Part shown: in pieces, positions 63,370 to 64,000 of the stretch
Layout of the letters: each line of letters begins with the position of its first letter
Numbering within the stretch: the stretch's first letter is position 1
Source: Halorubrum californiense DSM 19288
GTDB lineage: Archaea; Halobacteriota; Halobacteria; Halobacteriales; Haloferacaceae
Reading direction: 5' to 3'
DNA length: 64,000 nt
NCBI RefSeq assembly: GCF_000336875.1
Contig: NZ_AOJK01000036.1
Span: 153,493-217,492, forward strand
Made by a program: the position numbers and the translations under genes
Notes under the pieces: generated by a model
Database searches by the model: none
What the model saw: only the letters and a program-made list of their open reading frames with translations
What the model was told of the DNA's origin: nothing

Positions 63370-64000
63370 TCAGTTCAGCGCGACCGAGTCCTCGGCTTCG
63401 AGGAGCTCGTGGTACCGGTTCCGGATGGTGACCTCGCTGATGTTCGCGACCTCGCTGACCTCGCTCTGGGTCACCTTCTCGTTGACGAGCAGCGAGGCGG
63501 CGTAGACGGCGGCGGCGGCGAGCCCGACCGGCGACTTCCCGGAGTGGATCCCCTGTTCCTTCGCCGTGTCGAGCAGGCTGCGGGCGCGGCGCTCGGCCTC
63601 GTCGGAGAGGCCGAGGTCGGAGGCGAACCGCGGGACGTAGCTCTCGGGGTCCGCGGGCTGGATCTCCAGTTTCAGCTCGCGGACGACGTAGCGGTACGTC
63701 CGCGCGATCTCGTCCTTCTCGACGCGGGAGACGCCCGCGATCTCGTCGAGCGAGCGCGGCGTCCCGGCCTGTCGGGCGGCGGCGTACAGCGAGGCCGTCG
63801 AGACGCCCTCGATGGAGCGGCCGGGGAGTAGGTCCTCGTCGAGCGCGCGGCGGTAGATGACCGAGGCGGTCTCGCGGACGTTGTCCGGGAGGCCGAGGGC
63901 GCTCGCCATCCGATCGATCTCGCCGAGCGCCTGCTTCAGGTTGCGCTCCTTGGAGTCGCGGGTGCGGAACCGCTCGTTCCACGTGCGCAGCCGCTGCATC
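63370..64000 (-). CDS. tfb: Transcription initiation factor IIB (TFB), 5' part outside window
   Basis: C-terminal about 209 residues of archaeal TFB. The first cyclin fold covers SALGLPDNVRETASVIYRRA to YVVRELKLEI, with GRSIEGVSTASLYAAARQAG as the repeat hallmark. The second fold has SDLGLSDEAERRARSLLDTAKEQG, GKSPVGLAAAAVYAASLLVN (the mirror motif), and ends VTIRNRYHELLEAEDSVALN. The N-terminal zinc ribbon and B-finger lie beyond position 64000. TFB recruits RNA polymerase to the TBP-TATA complex; haloarchaea have several TFBs, and which one this is cannot be told. Confidence 0.95.
   Translation of the reverse strand, partial: MQRLRTWNERFRTRDSKERNLKQALGEIDRMASALGLPDNVRETASVIYRRALDEDLLPGRSIEGVSTASLYAAARQAGTPRSLDEIAGVSRVEKDEIARTYRYVVRELKLEIQPADPESYVPRFASDLGLSDEAERRARSLLDTAKEQGIHSGKSPVGLAAAAVYAASLLVNEKVTQSEVSEVANISEVTIRNRYHELLEAEDSVALN

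Noticed and set aside
62666..63982. Upstream extension of the 767-aa protein frame
   Set aside because: It passes through the Nudix and TFB genes in another frame; the TATA-like box lies just before 62665.

Overview
The window is about 68% GC and codes for markedly acidic proteins. It carries archaeal-type genes: topoisomerase VI A and B, TFB, the aroA'/aroB' route to chorismate, a BAT-type regulator, an Lhr helicase and Sec11-type signal peptidase. Many starts are leaderless, with a TATA-like box 25-35 bp upstream of the ATG. This points to a halophilic archaeon of the Halorubrum/Haloferacales type; the genus is an inference. The sequence is chromosomal and densely coding. I see no rRNA, tRNA, CRISPR array, replication origin or autonomous IS element.

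Layout. 1-4100: NAD(P)HX repair enzyme overlapping moaC, glycine-cleavage T protein, signal peptidase. 4174-5996: two copies of a ~315 bp structured non-coding element in opposite orientation, bracketing a NYN-domain nuclease-like gene and an 84-aa haloarchaeal gene. 6036-11336: ilvD, a VOC protein, a SHOCT protein, purQ/purS facing purU, and a tiny membrane protein. 11346-15660: Lhr helicase, a CMP-kinase-like protein with a broken Walker A, and an MGMT-fold protein without its cysteine. 15795-22472: trpCBA, then aroA' and aroB' (start of the archaeal shikimate route), with an oppositely oriented HTTM membrane gene between them.

22571-29034: a membrane protein, a GAF histidine kinase, M32 carboxypeptidase, threonine aldolase, a DUF2209-like protein and HflX. 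29134-38422: an acetate-assimilation island with two AMP-forming acetyl-CoA synthetases around a BAT regulator fused to a degenerate tyrosine-recombinase domain, then a two-subunit Na+/solute symporter (DUF4212 + SSS), a universal stress protein and a small membrane protein. 38450-44828: epimerase-like protein, CopA copper ATPase, MOSC protein, cold-shock protein, an unknown HhH-like protein and an SDR.

44997-50234: the top6B-top6A operon; top6B is interrupted by a 569-residue LAGLIDADG intein inside the ATPase domain. 50267-55977: CDGSH protein, MsrB, histidine kinase, acyl-CoA dehydrogenase, FAD oxidase, and an aminotransferase overlapping an Lrp regulator. 56084-56638: a toxin-antitoxin locus with a perfect operator palindrome and intact antitoxin, but an amber codon in the toxin. 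56714-64000: aldo/keto reductase, membrane protein, purA, a winged-helix regulator, a 767-aa coiled-coil/disordered protein, a Nudix hydrolase, and a TFB gene cut by the window end.

The less ordinary signals are: the inverted structured element pair around the NYN gene; the Top6B intein; the recombinase-BAT regulator in the acetate island; three enzyme homologues or toxins that lost a key residue or reading frame; and micro-ORFs or alternative hairpins at purU, purS/purQ and the DUF2209 gene.
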